Positions 12,601 through 24,920 are shown, counted from the first letter of the stretch. The stretch: DNA of 64,000 nucleotides from Sweltsa coloradensis (GCA_024449915.1 JAMZAV010001708.1:186001-250000), one strand, 5' to 3'. A program made the numbers and translations. The notes: generated from the letters alone by a model not told the origin.

Positions 12601-15600
12601 AAGTCGTAACAGTTAATACCGGGCTTTGTTTTCAGATGTGGAGTAGTCGGTAACTAATTATATTAAAAATCAATTTTAGAGTGGGGTCTGGTTTAAGATC
12701 ATGATGTTTTTTGGATATACACTACTCAAAAAAAAAAAGATTACGATTTTTCAAGGAACCACTTTTTATTATGATTTTTTGGGGATTGGTGTAAATTTGA
12801 TTTGTTTATGGCTTTGTTTATTTTTTTTTAAAGCCCATTTGTTTCTTTTTTCAACTTCTTTAAAAAACCGAGAAGGAGGTTGTTTAACCTTTGAAATATC
12901 TAATCTTTGTTTATTTTGAGTAGTGTATAGTCCAAAAAAATCATGATCTTAGTAATAATTAGTCTAGGCCCCCTGGGGTTCCAGGGTTTTTGCAATCAGC
13001 AAAAAAAATAAAAATCTTAAAATACGTACCCAAAACAGTTTTATAAGTTTTCAGGGCCCCCTATGAAATTTTTAAAAAAAGACAATTAAAAAAACCCCCC
13101 CCTCCCAAAAAGCAACATTTCCATTTTTTCAGGGAAAACAAGAAATAAAATAGTAGGTCTAGGCTTTTTATTATTTTTTTTACTGCCCAATCAGCAAAGA
13201 AACCATTTTTTTGGGTTTTAAATTTGGGCGGTTTTCCACTAATCAGTTATTTGTGTAGTATAAAATTTTTATTTAGATTTTGCTAATTTTACATACAATA
13301 CACAAGCATTATAAAATTTTACTTTTAACATATTTTGCAGTGTTTGTAGTGTCTTTAGCCTATCTGATGGACGATTTTGAATTTGTGACTATGTCAAGTT
13401 TTTGCGCACCCCCTTTTCCCATTGGCCCAAAAACAAACCATGTCTACACATACAGGATTTAGTACGACATATCAATTTTGCATCCCTGTATTGAGTTACT
13501 TTTAAAATTTTTAATTGCACAGAAACAGAAAAGGCGTTTTTGGGACATTTAAAAAAAAGGGCCCTAAAAAAGCAAAATTAGCATTTTGAATTTAAATTGC
13601 ATTGAGAAAATTTTTCAATTAAAAAAAATAATTTTTGGATTCCCTAGTAATTGGGTCTAGATTTTAGATAAAAATCAGTTTTTAAACATATGTAGAGCTA
13701 CTTAGAGTTTTTGAATTTTGATGAGAAAAAAATTGTGATATACAATGTGCATTGATTTTTGTCTTTTTGCGATGTTTCCATTTTACACGATGACATTGAT
13801 TCAGGGTCTTTAAAATCCATGTAGTAAAATATTATAGTCATGGTAAATTCTGTAGGTATAGCGCAGGGGTTTCCCCTTTAACTCACGTGAATACGGATCC
13901 TGTGTGTACCCACCGAAAAGCCAAAGCTACAAAAAGGGCCCCAAAATTGCTAAATACCCAAATTTTAGAGGTAAATCTTTTTTCTCATACTAATGATGCT
14001 GAAAACTTTGAAGGGTAGCCCAGGTCTGGTGATGGTGCCAAAAAACATTTTTGTCTTATTTGTTGAGGGTTTTAGTACGATCGGGTTTCTGTACGCCTCC
14101 CCGGAACCTCTTGGAGCAAAGTTCATGGGCTTGAAATTCTTCGAAAATAGCGCTTAAGAGGTTTTATAGAAGTGACAACTATACATTGTTTCCGTTTGGT
14201 TGGTCGGGGAAACCACCCATTGGGGAATTTTTTAAATTTTTAAAACAATTTAAAAATTAATGAAGTCCATCCTAAACGGGGGGGGTTGGGGGAAAGGGCA
14301 ACAAAAAGGCGTCTACCGGAAGTGGAGACCTTTTGGAAGGTAAACTCTAGTCGAGATGGACTTTTTTAATTTTCTGAATTGTATAAAAGTATTATACATT
14401 GGTTCTTTTTTACTAGGCGAGATGGGACGTCTGACGTTACATTGAGGTTTTTAGTTTTTCTTTTTGCAGCTCACAGCAAGCCATGCCCCTTGACGACGAC
14501 AAGGACGTAAAACTCTGCCCAATGCGCAAAGACTTTCCATATGGCCCCGAGAAAGCCCCCCAATGCCGTCTCGCGGCCCCAATCATGTGCAACGACTGCA
14601 CGTGTTTCCTTCAACGTTTTACAGCAAGTGAGTGGACCCAAGTCGGGTTTTGGTCCCATATAGAGCAGGGAGAGGGGGAGGCGGAATAGACCTTAAATTT
14701 AACGAAAAAACCCCCCGGCTATTAAGGCTTTTGTACACCTTGGCCCGAAAATTTTGAAAGTCGGAAACATTCTAAAATTTTCTGAATGAAAAAAAGGCCT
14801 TTAAAATAACGAAAAAAAAATTGTGATTTTTTTTTTGGGGCAGGAAAAGGGCCCCTCCCTCACTTTGGAAATTAGATTTAGATTTTGGAAAAAAGGAAAT
14901 TTAAAAATCTAGTTCAAAATAATTTTAAAACCCGGTTTTCTGGACTATTTTCAAACACCTATGGCAAAATAGTTTTCTGAAAATAACATTTGGGACTAGG
15001 CCTACAATTTTTTTTTGTCAAACGGAAACAAATACGAGTTTTTTCAGTTTTGTACCGTTTGACAAAAAAATTGTACACCAACTGTTTTTTTCAGAAAACT
15101 ATTTTAGCTATAGTAATTTATAGAAGTTAGCTAAATTTATACTATGTCAGCAAACGATACTAAAAATTTTAATTTTGAACTAGATTTGTTTATTACTTTT
15201 TTGTCCAAAAAACTAAATAAAAATTTAATTAAAAAAGTAAGGTTCCCCCCCCCCCAAAAAAATTAAATATTTTTTCTGTTTTTTAAAGGCCCTTCTTTCA
15301 TTTAGCAAATTTTTAGACATGTTTCCCTTTGCTTTTAAAAATTTTCGGAGAGGGGTACAAAGCCTAAAAATGTGAGGGCCCCCTAAGTATTTCTTCAAAA
15401 CTAACGAATTTTGGGGAAAAAGTAGGATACCGTAGCTATTTTTAAATGAAAAAAAGCACGTCTTCCATAAAATTTTGTTTGGTCGTTAGATTAATGTATT
15501 TAATTAATTCAGTATTTGATAAATTGTTCTATATCGTGATGTTTTTTCTCATCGATGTTGAGATTTTTATGTCAATTCAAAAAGAAAAGTTCCGGTGAAA

Positions 15601-18600
15601 GTGGTTTAAAAATGTGAAGTTTGACAATGGTTTTGACCATGCACCATTTTAAAAAAACAAACAGTATGGGGAATTAAGAACATAAATGCAACTTGTAATC
15701 ATTGTCAGGGAAATTATACCTATTCAATCACACAAACTAGGTTCAAAAAAGCTTAGGGGCCCTTTTATCAAGCTTTGCATTTTTCAAATGTAGTGCGTGC
15801 GGCCTAAACGTATTTCTCTTTTGAAATGTTTTTATTATTAGTAGGCAATCTACTTTTTTGGGGAAAATAATTTTGTATAATGAAAAAAAAAAAGGAAAAA
15901 AAGAACCCGCTGAAAGATGGTTGGTTTGAGGTCATAATGAAATAAAATGTAGGCCTACATTGAAAAAACAAAAAAAATAAAAAAACTTACAGTCTCATTT
16001 AGCTTTTTAAGAAGATGCTTAAGAGGAATATGTAATTTTTAATAATCCTGAGAATACCCTTAATTTAAGTTTTTAAAAATGAAAAATTAATTTAAATTTT
16101 TAAAAACACAACGTGAAAAAATATGTAAATGTCCCCCCGCCTTGCTTGTTTACAAACTTGTGTTGTTTTTCCCCAGGAAAGATGACCAACCCCCCCTTCG
16201 GGCCCCGGCTGGCCCACCCCCCCCCCCCCCCCTCGGGCGCGCCACCGAACCCCCCGTTTTCCCCCCGGGGGCTGGCCCCACTCAAGAGACCGGCTCAACT
16301 CCAGCCTGAACTCTTCCTCTCATGGGGACTCGGTATGGCGAGCAGCACTTCCGGCTCTGCGTTTATTGCACGCAGGTGAGGAGAGGACATGGGTATCCAA
16401 GGGGGGGTTTTTGGGGTTCAACCCCCCCCCCCCCCCTCGCCCCCAGAAAAAAGATCTAATTGAGAAAAAAGGGAATACCTATTTTATTACTTTTTCTTGT
16501 GAAGATTTCGCACAATTTAAAAAAATTTATTGCTATGATTCGTAGCAATTAAATATACGGTACGAAAAATTAATAAATCGATGCATTTTCGCGAAAGGCC
16601 CCAAGCGGCGTCAAAATGTCTTTAATTGAAGTCTTTGCTATGCCATCCACCTAACTGTAGGCATTCTAATAGTAAAAATTTTTGTATGGGAAAAAGGGTA
16701 ATACTATAAAAATGGGTACAGAAGTGTACGTATTTAAACTTATTTCTATTCCTCATTTAATCTATATTTTTTAAATTTTTATCATTTGTGTTGAGGATAT
16801 GACTCTTTTTTTTTGTTGCTTTTAAAGCATTTTGATGAGCCATGCAACGGAGCATTAGAACACCCGAGCCCAGATATTGTGTATCGATGCGACCCATTGT
16901 CTTGTTTAAACATTGTGATGATGCCCTGCAAAGGAGATTAGTACACCAGAGCCCAGATATTGTGTATCGATGTCGACCCATTTTTATTTTTTCTAGCTCT
17001 TAGAGGGCGGGAACCCCCCCCCCAAAGAAGAACGCAACCTGAAAAAACCCCCGTGGTCAGTTCTAGAGCGACTGAAGAGTTACCCGACGGAGGCAAACAG
17101 TGGGGCCAGTATACAAGAGTGGCAGTCACTCAATAGGGGGCTTTAAATAAAAATTTAAAAACATTGATTTAGAGTTACCACTTTTCACATAACGATTTTC
17201 AGTGGGGGGCATTTCTTTTTTTTAAAGCAGATAAGTCAACCTGTAAGGTGCCCAAAACCATCGACAAAACAACAATGACCAACTAGAGACCCGGCATATT
17301 TAAGTATGAAACACTGATTTCAAGCTGGGAAACAATTACCCCCCCGATAAAACACCGGAATCGACAAAAGGCAAATCCGGAACGATCTTGGGAAATTTTT
17401 CGTTTCTAAAATGGCTCCAAAAATCACGTTTACACATTTCTAAGTCAAGAACTGATGAAAACAAGTCCACATCAGAAGTTAAAAAAAATTCTCCTATAGC
17501 CCCAAAACCGGACGGATTGAAAGCAGGTAGGCTAACGACAAGACCAACGAGCCACACAAAATGTTTTGTTGTCACGCCGGTGATGAGTACAACCTGATGG
17601 GCGCGAAGTTTCCGAGTGAGCTTTGAAGTTTTGGCCGAGAACATAGACTCTCTTAGGTACGTGGTTGCATTTGAAAGTAATTCAATTCTTTAAGAAACCA
17701 TTCACATATTAAGAGTTTCTCGATTTGTTTAGTCGGGAAACACTCCAGTAGGTGTAATTGTTATTATTTTGCTGTGTGTTGATTGTTGTTATGGCTGTCT
17801 ACTGGTTTCTGCCCCCAGCAAGAAGATATTAGTCCTGGGAACCAAGGACGTTGACCCCCCCAAGGGTAACCACCCGCTGCTTCAGAACAAGATAAGACAC
17901 GCAGGGCCCGGGTACCCTTTGGACCGTCTAGTCACGCTGCCCAATCGCCAACGAGGCGCAGATAGCAGCACTTCCGAGAAAGCAGGAATTTTAAGTTTTT
18001 TAAAGACTAATATTTGTATTTAAAGGCAGAGGTTAGAATTTTAATTCAAATTTGATGGTAATACACGATAGTTTAATTGAAAATTAAATTCTGGTCCCAA
18101 TTTAAAAAAAAGTCTGCAAGGTAAAAAAAAACTTTAAATTAGCTGCAGTTGCGACAGCAGGTGAAAAAATTTTGTCGGGCTTTTTTTGTAAAGGGTTATG
18201 TTTTCTATGCTTTCCCCAAACCCGCAAAACCCTTTTCAATCTAAATCAAACTAAACCTTTGGTAGTATGATGACACCCGGTAGTAATTTTTGGGGCGACT
18301 TGGAGCCTTTGGGAAACCGGGTAGGAGTCGACTCCCCGATCCATAATTTAAAAAAAAAAATTTTGAAATTTTGTATGCAAAAATTATTTTAGCCACAAAT
18401 TAGTTTAATAAATAATAAATAAATTGTATGAGTCTACCCACTCAGTTAATAACTGATTTTCAGTGGAGTTGCACAACGCGTCCGGCCATTCCCCCCCCCC
18501 CCCCCCCCCCCCCTAGTATCACTAAAATTGCTGTCTCTTGGCCCCGGCCAAGACTCTCGCTGATTTTTTATGTTTACGTTTTGAGATAGATAACGAAAAA

Positions 18601-21600
18601 AAAAAAACAAGTGCAATCAATTCAATTTTAAAAAAAAAAAAAAAAAAAAATCCCCCCCCGGGTAGGGTTGGGTACCCGAGTACCCGATGTCATCCCTACT
18701 GGTAGGCCTACCCGCCTAAAACAATGTTCCCCCTGTGCTACAGACGGAGGCTACTGCGGAGTGGAGCCCGGGGAAGCAGGCCGCACTGGAGGCGCCCCGG
18801 GCGACAGGGCGCCTCCAAGCGAGAGTCGCCGAGACCGGGGAGAGAAACCCGAAACGAGGGCCCCGCAACCCGGACAGGGTGAGCGCAGGCCTGGGGTGGG
18901 GACGGAGGCTACGATGTTCGACTTGACGATCCCAGATACAACAGATGAACATTATCAGGAACTATATTAAACAGCCAGGTAGGGGGGAAAGGATCGGGTT
19001 TGGGACTCAATATCAAATCAATTTATTTTCAGGAACAGTAATACTAAAAGTAAATTAAGACAATCGTTTTAGATTGTTCGCCTGATTACAACAAAACAAT
19101 AAAAATAATAAAATAAAATACTTTTAAAAAAAAAAGGTCAACAAAATATAATTTTGTAAGCTAGTACATACATAAACAAAACAATATTCATTTAATTTGT
19201 GATCAAAAAAGATTTTGGGTTTTAGTAATTGTTGTTTACTTAAATGCTGGCTGGTGTTGAACGGTTTGTTTGTGTGTGTTTTTTGTGTTATTTATTTGTT
19301 GTCCTCATATACCCCTTGATTTTTTGTACTATTTGACATTTTTTAAAAATAAATGACAAAATGTATAACAATAGTTTTTTTTTATAATAAAGATTTACTA
19401 CTACTAAATCATTTTTTTTAACTGTATAGAATAAGTAAGACGCTAAATAAATAAATAAATACATAATAATATGCAATTGATGGATACTAGGTGGCAAGTA
19501 GGCTACTAAAAATTAACTTGAATTGAACTGGAAGTGTTCAAACTAAAGTCTGGGTAGCACTTGAGTAGCCTCAATCACAAACTTATATTTTATATAAGAT
19601 CCTAATCTTGAAGCAACTCTTCTGTGGAGTACTAGTATGCTTTTTTTAATGGGTTCAAGTCCTGGGAGCACAAGCGATTGAAATCATATCTGTAGACAAA
19701 TTGTAAACATTAATGGGACATTTAGCACGTACATTAATGAAAACAAAATAAAGTTAACAATACTGTATTTACCCGATTGCAAGCCTACCTTTTGAAACAT
19801 TTTTGCAGCTAAAAAGCCACCTCGGTTTGGAATCGAAGGCAAACTTATGGGAATTTACATGCTACACTGTTTTGTTAGTTGACCTTTTAATCGGAGGTCA
19901 GCTTGCTTTCAGTGTCAGCTTGCAACCAAGTAAATACGGTAAATACTAAATACTAAATGGTAAATACAGTAAGAACTCTCTTATCCGAGTTGGATGAGAC
20001 CGGGGGCACCTCGGATTTGCGAAAAGCTCGGATGGCGCGGTTCATTTGTTTATTTGCTCTCGTAGCATAGCCTGATGTGGTAAAATGATTATGACACATG
20101 TAATGGATAAAGGAACATAAAATACACACGATACACTTCATACAGGGTATACTAAATGATTTAATAGCTTGTAAATCAAGCTCACAAACACACGTACACA
20201 ATTAGGCCTAGGCCTACATGTCGTAATAAAAACGTATGTCTAGGCCTAAACTCGACGCAGTAGGCCTAGGCATTGGCCTACAATGCAAACAAACATAGCC
20301 CTAAGCCTAGGCCTAGGGCTAGCTCTCTTTCTCATGTGGGAAAATCTCTCACTATTATGCCCGCGCTGAAGCTCACGACGCAAGATAAGTCTGGGAAAGA
20401 AATAAGATAAGCCCAGGAATAACAATTCAATGCGTTGTGATTACGAATTTCGTGAATCGGTTGAAACATGATTGCATCTAGTTCCACAACGACCATCTTT
20501 GAACAGCTGTGTGTGAGATGGCTGGATCGTATGCGCACGCGCAGGCGCGCGACGCACACTGATCTCTATATGCTCAGTGACACTGATGCTTACCGGCGAT
20601 GCGCCCGGCGCACACTGACCACTGAACTCTATATGCTCAGTACACTGATGCACACTGCTCGAAAGTCGAGATATATCGCCGATCTATCTGGCATGCATAC
20701 AAATGTATGCGAGTACATTTAAAAAAAGGGCGGCGCGGGGTCTGTAATTATTTTTAGATTTTATTTACATATTTAAAACTTTATTTTTTTTATTTATTTA
20801 TTTATTTTTTTTTTTTTGCGGCTCGGTTAACACGGAAACATCGGATAAGCGGAGATCGGATAAGAGAGTTCTTAATGTAGTGTTATAGGCATTTGGAAAT
20901 GGTGGTCTCTACTAACAAAAAATATGCCCATTGTGCAATCATGAACATTTCAACATTTCAAATAATAGTATCCTACACAAGCTTTGGAAATTACTACAAA
21001 AATATTTCTTGGTTATCTATTTAGCTTATGGTTGGTTACTAAAAAAAAAAACACACAGTGATATAGTATGTTTAAACGTGCTCTGATCGTGCAAAACACA
21101 CATTCTAAGATTCTAGCTTGACATACTGGTCTAGTGCAAACCACAACCCAATTGTCCATCGGTTGAGCTTCACAGTGATCCAGACTAAATCCTAGCATTC
21201 CTCATTAAAGCCAGGTTTACCTAAGATCATCCAACAGTCTCAAATCATAATTACTGCATATTATTCAGTTGCGCAACCATAATATTTAAAAATAAAATAC
21301 AATACATAAATAAAAATTAAATAAATGAATTCGTATTTCGAGTCTACCCACTCAGTCATATAACTGATTTTCAGTGGAAGACAGTAAACCAAAGCGACCA
21401 AGCCAACCCTGTAGGCCCCGACGCAATCGACCAGTGAGCGAAAACCAACCAAAGATCGACATTTTTTAATAGGAATTAGCGTTCAGTGGTATGGACAGTG
21501 CGAACACCTGCGGATCAATGCCAGAATCAACAAAGCGATTCAGAACAACTTTAAATTTAGTATGTGCCTTGTTGCTAGGACGGCTCTTAAGTAACCGTTT

Positions 21601-21900
21601 ACAAATTCCTAAGGCAAGAACTGATGGACTTAAGTCCAAATCAGAAGTTTCAAAACTTATTTATAGGTAGGGGGGGGGGGGGGGGGGGCGGGTAAGCCTC
21701 CATGGAATATTACATTAAAATTTAAAATATGAATATTTTCGGTCCGGAATTCAAAATTTGTTTCACCGTTATCAAATCTGTCTTGTTGTTCTAGATCTGC
21801 CCACAAGTACGACGAAGTCAGTACTCTAGAGACGAACCTACGAGAACTCCAGGCGGAGTATTATAGGCAACAACAAGAAGACCAGCAATCCAATGACTGA
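9668..21900 (+). CDS. RBSN: Rabenosyn-5 (FYVE-finger Rab5 effector), 9 exons found, internal exons damaged
   Basis: Endosomal Rab4/Rab5 effector that binds PI3P through its FYVE finger and drives early-endosome fusion and recycling. Exons seen: 9668-9803 (start; EGFLCPICKADLG, C2H2 finger C13, C16, H29, H34); about 12419-12552 (NKL..IRLDK-type helix); 14470-14627 (FYVE start, DDDKDVKLCPM, IMCNDCTCFL); 16177-16375 (linker plus RLCVYCTQ, last CxxC pair); about 16997-17138 (ERLKSYPTEANSGAS); about 17579-17656; 17819-17985 (SKKILVLGTKDV); 18744-18978 (KQAALEA..RATGRLQARV, then QQMNIIRNYIKQ); 21795-21900 (SAHKYDEVSTLETNLRELQ, ending QQSND and TGA). The 17656/17819 junction restores DSL|SKKIL as in human. 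An exon between 9803 and 12419 (linker after the C2H2 finger) was not found. Exons from 12.4 to 19 kb need frame changes and have lost FYVE cysteines and the RKHHC box, whereas the first and last exons are clean, so sequence error is likelier than a pseudogene. AATAAA is at 22016. Confidence 0.9.
10195..10420. mobile_element. MITE with GGGGGGTCCAACTTTTA ends, copy 1
   Basis: The inverted ends CTCTTCGGCTAGGGGGGTCC and GGACCCCCCTAGCCGAAAAA flank a body with GTGCGCCGCGCTAGTTCTAG and ATAATCGATAAGAGCGC. The same body is found at 52973-53068 and 54089-54194. It lies in the first intron of RBSN. Confidence 0.75.
12697..12950. mobile_element. Tc1/mariner-type MITE
   Basis: The inverted ends TATACACTACTCAAAA (12716) and TTTTGAGTAGTGTATA (ending 12929) are flanked by TA-rich sequence. 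An additional outer inverted pair (AAGATCATGAT / ATCATGATCTT) extends to 12697 and 12950. About 214 bp between the inner ends, no transposase. Located in an RBSN intron. Confidence 0.7.
14956..15115. repeat. Foldback repeat in RBSN intron
   Basis: The arm CAAAATAGTTTTCTGAAAA is mirrored by TTTTTCAGAAAACTATTTTAG. The inner words TTGTCAAACGG and CCGTTTGACAA also pair, giving a long hairpin of roughly 150 bp. It lies just downstream of the FYVE exon. Confidence 0.65.
16843..16982. repeat. Two-copy direct repeat of about 78 bp
   Basis: Two adjacent copies share GCCCAGATATTGTGTATCGA followed by TG(T)CGACCCAT, and a preceding GATGA.GCC(A/C)TGCAA word. The repeat lies directly before the RBSN exon at 16997 and has no assigned function. 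Confidence 0.6.
17196..17570 (-). mobile_element. tRNA-derived SINE copy, heavily corrupted
   Basis: The order of motifs matches the SINE family in reverse orientation: GATTTTCAGTGGGGG (tail side), GTTTACACATTTCTAAGTCA, AAGAACTGATG, ACATCAGAAGTT, then GCTAACGACAAGACCAACGAG, which is the reverse of the tRNA-like head. The sequence between is badly scrambled relative to the copies at 21276, 32945 and 63846. Confidence 0.65.
18110..18250 (+). mobile_element. Copy of the ribozyme-bearing repeat, corrupted
   Basis: Shares ACTTTAAATTAGCTGCAGTT, GCAGGTGAAAA, TTTTGTCG and TCTATGCTTTCCC, in the same order, with the minus strand at 28915-29040. The hammerhead part upstream is not recognisable here (only CTG..GTCCC and a later GTC remain), which fits the general corruption of this stretch. 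Confidence 0.6.
19967..20877. mobile_element. Tigger/pogo-like non-autonomous DNA transposon
   Basis: The terminal inverted repeats CAGTAAGAACTCTCTTATCC and GGATAAGAGAGTTCTTAATG are flanked on both sides by TA (19965-66 and 20878-79), as expected for Tc1/mariner-pogo insertions. It is 911 bp with no transposase frame and a GC-rich centre near 20520-20600. It lies in the last RBSN intron. Confidence 0.82.
21276..21690 (-). mobile_element. tRNA-derived SINE family, minus orientation
   Basis: Reading the minus strand: CTTCTGATTTGGACTTAAG, then AGGAATTTGTAAACGG, GCCGTCCTAGCAACAAGGCA, a body with GGCATTGATCCGCAGG, CCACTGAAAATCAG, ACTGAGTGGGTAGACTC, and an AT-rich tail. The other plus-strand copies at 32945 and 33375 share this order. 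A G-run interrupts the head side near 21668. Confidence 0.75.
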
Positions 21901-22015
21901 GCGAAAGGAGAGAAGAACACTGACCGAGTTATCAAGAGTGCTGTTACCAACTTCAAAACGAAATGAAGTTTTGAAATGAAAATATCTATTGTAAGCTAAG
22001 GAAATTTATTATATA

Positions 22016-22021
22016 AATAAA
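22016..22021 (+). terminator. RBSN polyadenylation signal
   Basis: AATAAA 116 bp after the RBSN stop codon, the first canonical hexamer downstream. Confidence 0.6.
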
Positions 22022-22282
22022 GAAGATATTGCTATAATTCACATAAGAAGTATTGTATTTGTAGAAAAAGTAGATAATAGAGTTCCTTTCATCATCATTA
22101 TCTGTCCGTGATTATTGCTACATCCAACTCGGCGTAAGGTCGTCATTGAACCCCGTATCCAACATGTAAGTGAGTTCAAGCAACAAGAACAGCCCGCAGT
22201 GGGCATCTTACTTTCTTCTTCAGAGTGATGAAGACATTGTGTTGAAACGTTTTGCCATTTTTCTATGTTATGTATACAATAC

Positions 22283-22636
22283 TAGGGTTGTGCGAACCCA
22301 CTATTTTTACTTCGAGCTCGAACTTTCATTGTTTTGAAAATCGAACTTCGAACTTCACAAAATTTTCAAACACAACCGAATCAAACCCAACTTAAATGTA
22401 TAATCAAACCGTCATAATAGGTAAAAATAGTGATAAAGTCTGGACCGGCGCCTCCACTGTCCAGTTTTTTGTTTTAAAATTTGTACCTGTAAAGTGTAAA
22501 CTGAGAACCATTTTTTGACATGTCAAATAATATGTGACCGCACACCACCACAAATTCAAAAAAAAAATCAAGCTCGAACCGAACTCAAACTTACAAAAAG
22601 TTAGGAGTTCAAATTTTGAACGTTTGCACATCCCTA
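22283..22636. mobile_element. hAT-like MITE (TAGGGNTGTGCGAAC family), copy 1
   Basis: The ends TAGGGTTGTGCGAACCCAC and GAACGTTTGCACATCCCTA are inverted. It contains one copy of the ACCGGCGCCTCCAC box. The interior matches 43800-44199 (TATTTTTACTT, GAACTTCGAACTT, CAAACCGTCATAATAGGTAA). Target duplication is unclear here. The element splits a copy of the repeat whose other part ends at 22725. Confidence 0.78.
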
Positions 22637-22732
22637 GTACAAACTATTTCATGTTCCTACTTATCCATCAATTCGGCAGCCTCGGTCACTTCTTGAAGGT
22701 AAGCTGTTGGATCCTATCCTAACATTCAATAC

Positions 22733-23487
22733 GGAACCTAAGTTTTGAAGGCGGGAAGGAAATTGGTTCTCTCTGGTCTCAGCGCCCATAAGAATTAGCA
22801 TGGGACGAAAATGTAACTCGCCGTATCTTTTGACTCGCGCAAAAGAAATCTAAACCAATAACATCACAAGATGCATAATTTTGTGAAGAAGATGATGGTA
22901 TTCTACTTTGCTCGATGACGCTTCCTAAATTCAAACTATTATGAGTTAAATGGACGCATGTTTGCGCGCTGTCGCAAATGTACTCTGACTGAGCGGCAAC
23001 CTAAGCGAGACGCAGCCACGTTGTGTGCAGCTGTGGCATCCACGCATACCACGCGCCTGTCCATGGTTGCTAAATGTACTTCGCATTCAAGATTTTGTTG
23101 GCACATTTAAAGGATATTTTATTAGTAATGTATAATCTAGTACAACCCAGTGACCTCACAGTAGCCACAAAGCAAGTCGGATACCAAATGTTATGCTGAT
23201 GCCACGGACAAAATGTTTTTACGTGCTTTTTCATGAGCAGTTTGGAAGGTTTGGCAACAGTGTAAATGTAGAGCTCACTTCAACTCAAAACAAATGTAAT
23301 TAATATTTGTGATAGAGCAGAGTTATGTATATCCACGCAAAGGGGAAAGATTATAGTTTCTTACAGTATGAATATAATTCCGGTCCGTGGTCGGGTTCTC
23401 GCGCTATCGCTTACGAAACATTTAGCACGGGTTAATCGCCTATACCACGCTGACCGGAGAGAACCGGACAACGCCCACTTAGGTTCC
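22733..23487. mobile_element. Inverted-repeat DNA element (GGAACCTAAG ends)
   Basis: The left arm GGAACCTAAGTTTTGAAGGC and following GGTTCTCTCTGGTC are mirrored on the right by GACCGGAGAGAACC and GCCCACTTAGGTTCC. About 755 bp, no coding capacity seen, superfamily unknown. Confidence 0.65.
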
Positions 23488-24029
23488 CTATACTCCATCT
23501 GATTGTCATTCTATCAATGTAACCAACCAACATATAATTCTGTGTGCTGATTGGAGTTCAAGCCTTCCTGATGGTTTTTGGTAGGTGCCATGTGCGTCAT
23601 AATAAGAACAATATAACGCAACCTAAGTGAAATTAGAAATAACAGTTTAACCACAACCAGTGACAGAAGTTATTGTGTCACTCATCACTCATCACCTGTA
23701 ATCAAGTTTTAAAATTGGTAGGCCTAATAGTAATTGATGCCAGATCAACAACATGATGAATAGTTCATACATTAGTAGGAAGTAAATTTAATTTTTATTT
23801 GACAGACCACGGGGATCCAGCGTACTAATCAATACAAAAGCATGTTTACAGAAATAGGTAAATAATATAGAAAATATAACAAAAGTAAGAAATATTAATG
23901 GATATGAATATGATTATGAACATTGTTGTAAAGATGATGATGGAATGCTACAGAACAGTGGGAACAATTTTGTCAATTAAAGATGGTGTTAAAGAATAAC
24001 GCTTTAAAAACAAGTTAAGAATGTAGGCA

Positions 24030-24260
24030 CGGCTGCATGTGCTCCGGTTACACACGATGTGCCATTGTTCGGCCGGGATTCTGTTCAATTTAAGAGAGTA
24101 TAGGACATGCGTTTTAGGCAAATTGCTGTTTGCTCGACCAACTGACATCACAGGTGTCTGAAATTTTGAACATATGTCACAAATGTGGAGTTATAGGGCT
24201 CTACAGTACCGGTAACACATTTGTAAATTTTGTTTTAAAATAATTTATAAAAGTTAAATA
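24030..24260 (-). mobile_element. Fragment of the ribozyme-bearing repeat family
   Basis: Shares TTAAGAGAGTATAGGACATG, AGGCAAATTGCTGTT.GCTCG, and CTCTACAGT with 28735-28860, in the same orientation. Downstream on the minus strand the open frame at 23948-24151 (SLKLNRIPAEQWHIVC, ILNLFLKRYSLTP) looks like a retroelement coding remnant, but I cannot name the family. Confidence 0.55.
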
Positions 24261-24580
24261 AGTTTTCACGAATTTTGATTTTGCATAAAAACTCTAAAAT
24301 TGACCATATTCGTGATTTTTTTCTGACTGATTAAGTCAAAATTGGAAAATCTATGACCACAGGGCTGTCTATGTATGCTTTATTGACAACTTTGCAAAGT
24401 TGCATATACGTCGGATGCATCTTGGCCGAGCGAATAGCTATTTGCTAACAGCCAAATGTGTCCCATTCCCTCTTAAAACAATATTCAGAACAGTGTAAAC
24501 ACGAAATGAATAATAATAATACTAATAATAATCAAAACTCAATTTCAACGTCAGGTTGATTGGTGTTCTTCACACCGGTA

Positions 24581-24790
24581 CTAGGACACAAAACAATTTT
24601 TTGCCGAGATTGCCGGGCTCAGCGTTTCTTCATCATCAACATCTTCATTGTCATCTTCATCCTGCATCTGCTTCTCCACCAATTTTCCCCACTTTTTCCT
24701 GTTCTCCCACAGCTCCAATTCCGTCACCTGGTTCCACGATTCACCTCGCTCTACAACGAAACAACGAAATGAATACAAACACAAAAAATC
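24581..24790 (-). mobile_element. C-terminal remnant of a LINE ORF2
   Basis: Minus-strand residues ERGESWNQVTELELWENRKKW match the tail of a non-LTR retrotransposon protein. The better preserved relative at 29925-30324 reads ARGESWKDVEEIRLWEDRNKW. A further copy is at 35688-35800. No catalytic part is present. Confidence 0.65.
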
Positions 24791-24920
24791 ACATTTTATT
24801 TTATACATGGACAACCAGTTGATTGTGTTGCATTCTGCAAGTTCCGACAGTTCCTTCCCTTGTCTTGCTTCGCGTCGTCCATACGGCCAAAATAGTCGAG
24901 TGAGGCGTTTGACGTACAAC

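Larger units (their letters stand above)
11340..18660. other. Homopolymer-inflated stretch, suspected low-quality assembly
   Basis: In this block runs of A, T, C and G of 6-25 bases are much commoner than elsewhere (for example C-runs near 16220, 16425 and 18490; A-runs near 18630). All RBSN exons inside it carry frameshifts. A SINE copy inside it (17196-17570) is far more scrambled than the four copies outside. This is consistent with unpolished long-read sequence. Confidence 0.7.

Noticed and set aside
14483..14689. Apparent small independent gene starting MPLDDDKDVKLC
   Set aside because: It is the FYVE exon of RBSN read past its donor GTGAGT at 14628; the ATG is internal.
16113..16379. 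Proline-rich 88-codon ORF
   Set aside because: It is the RBSN serine-linker exon in a frame distorted by C-runs; another frame carries the conserved CVYC.
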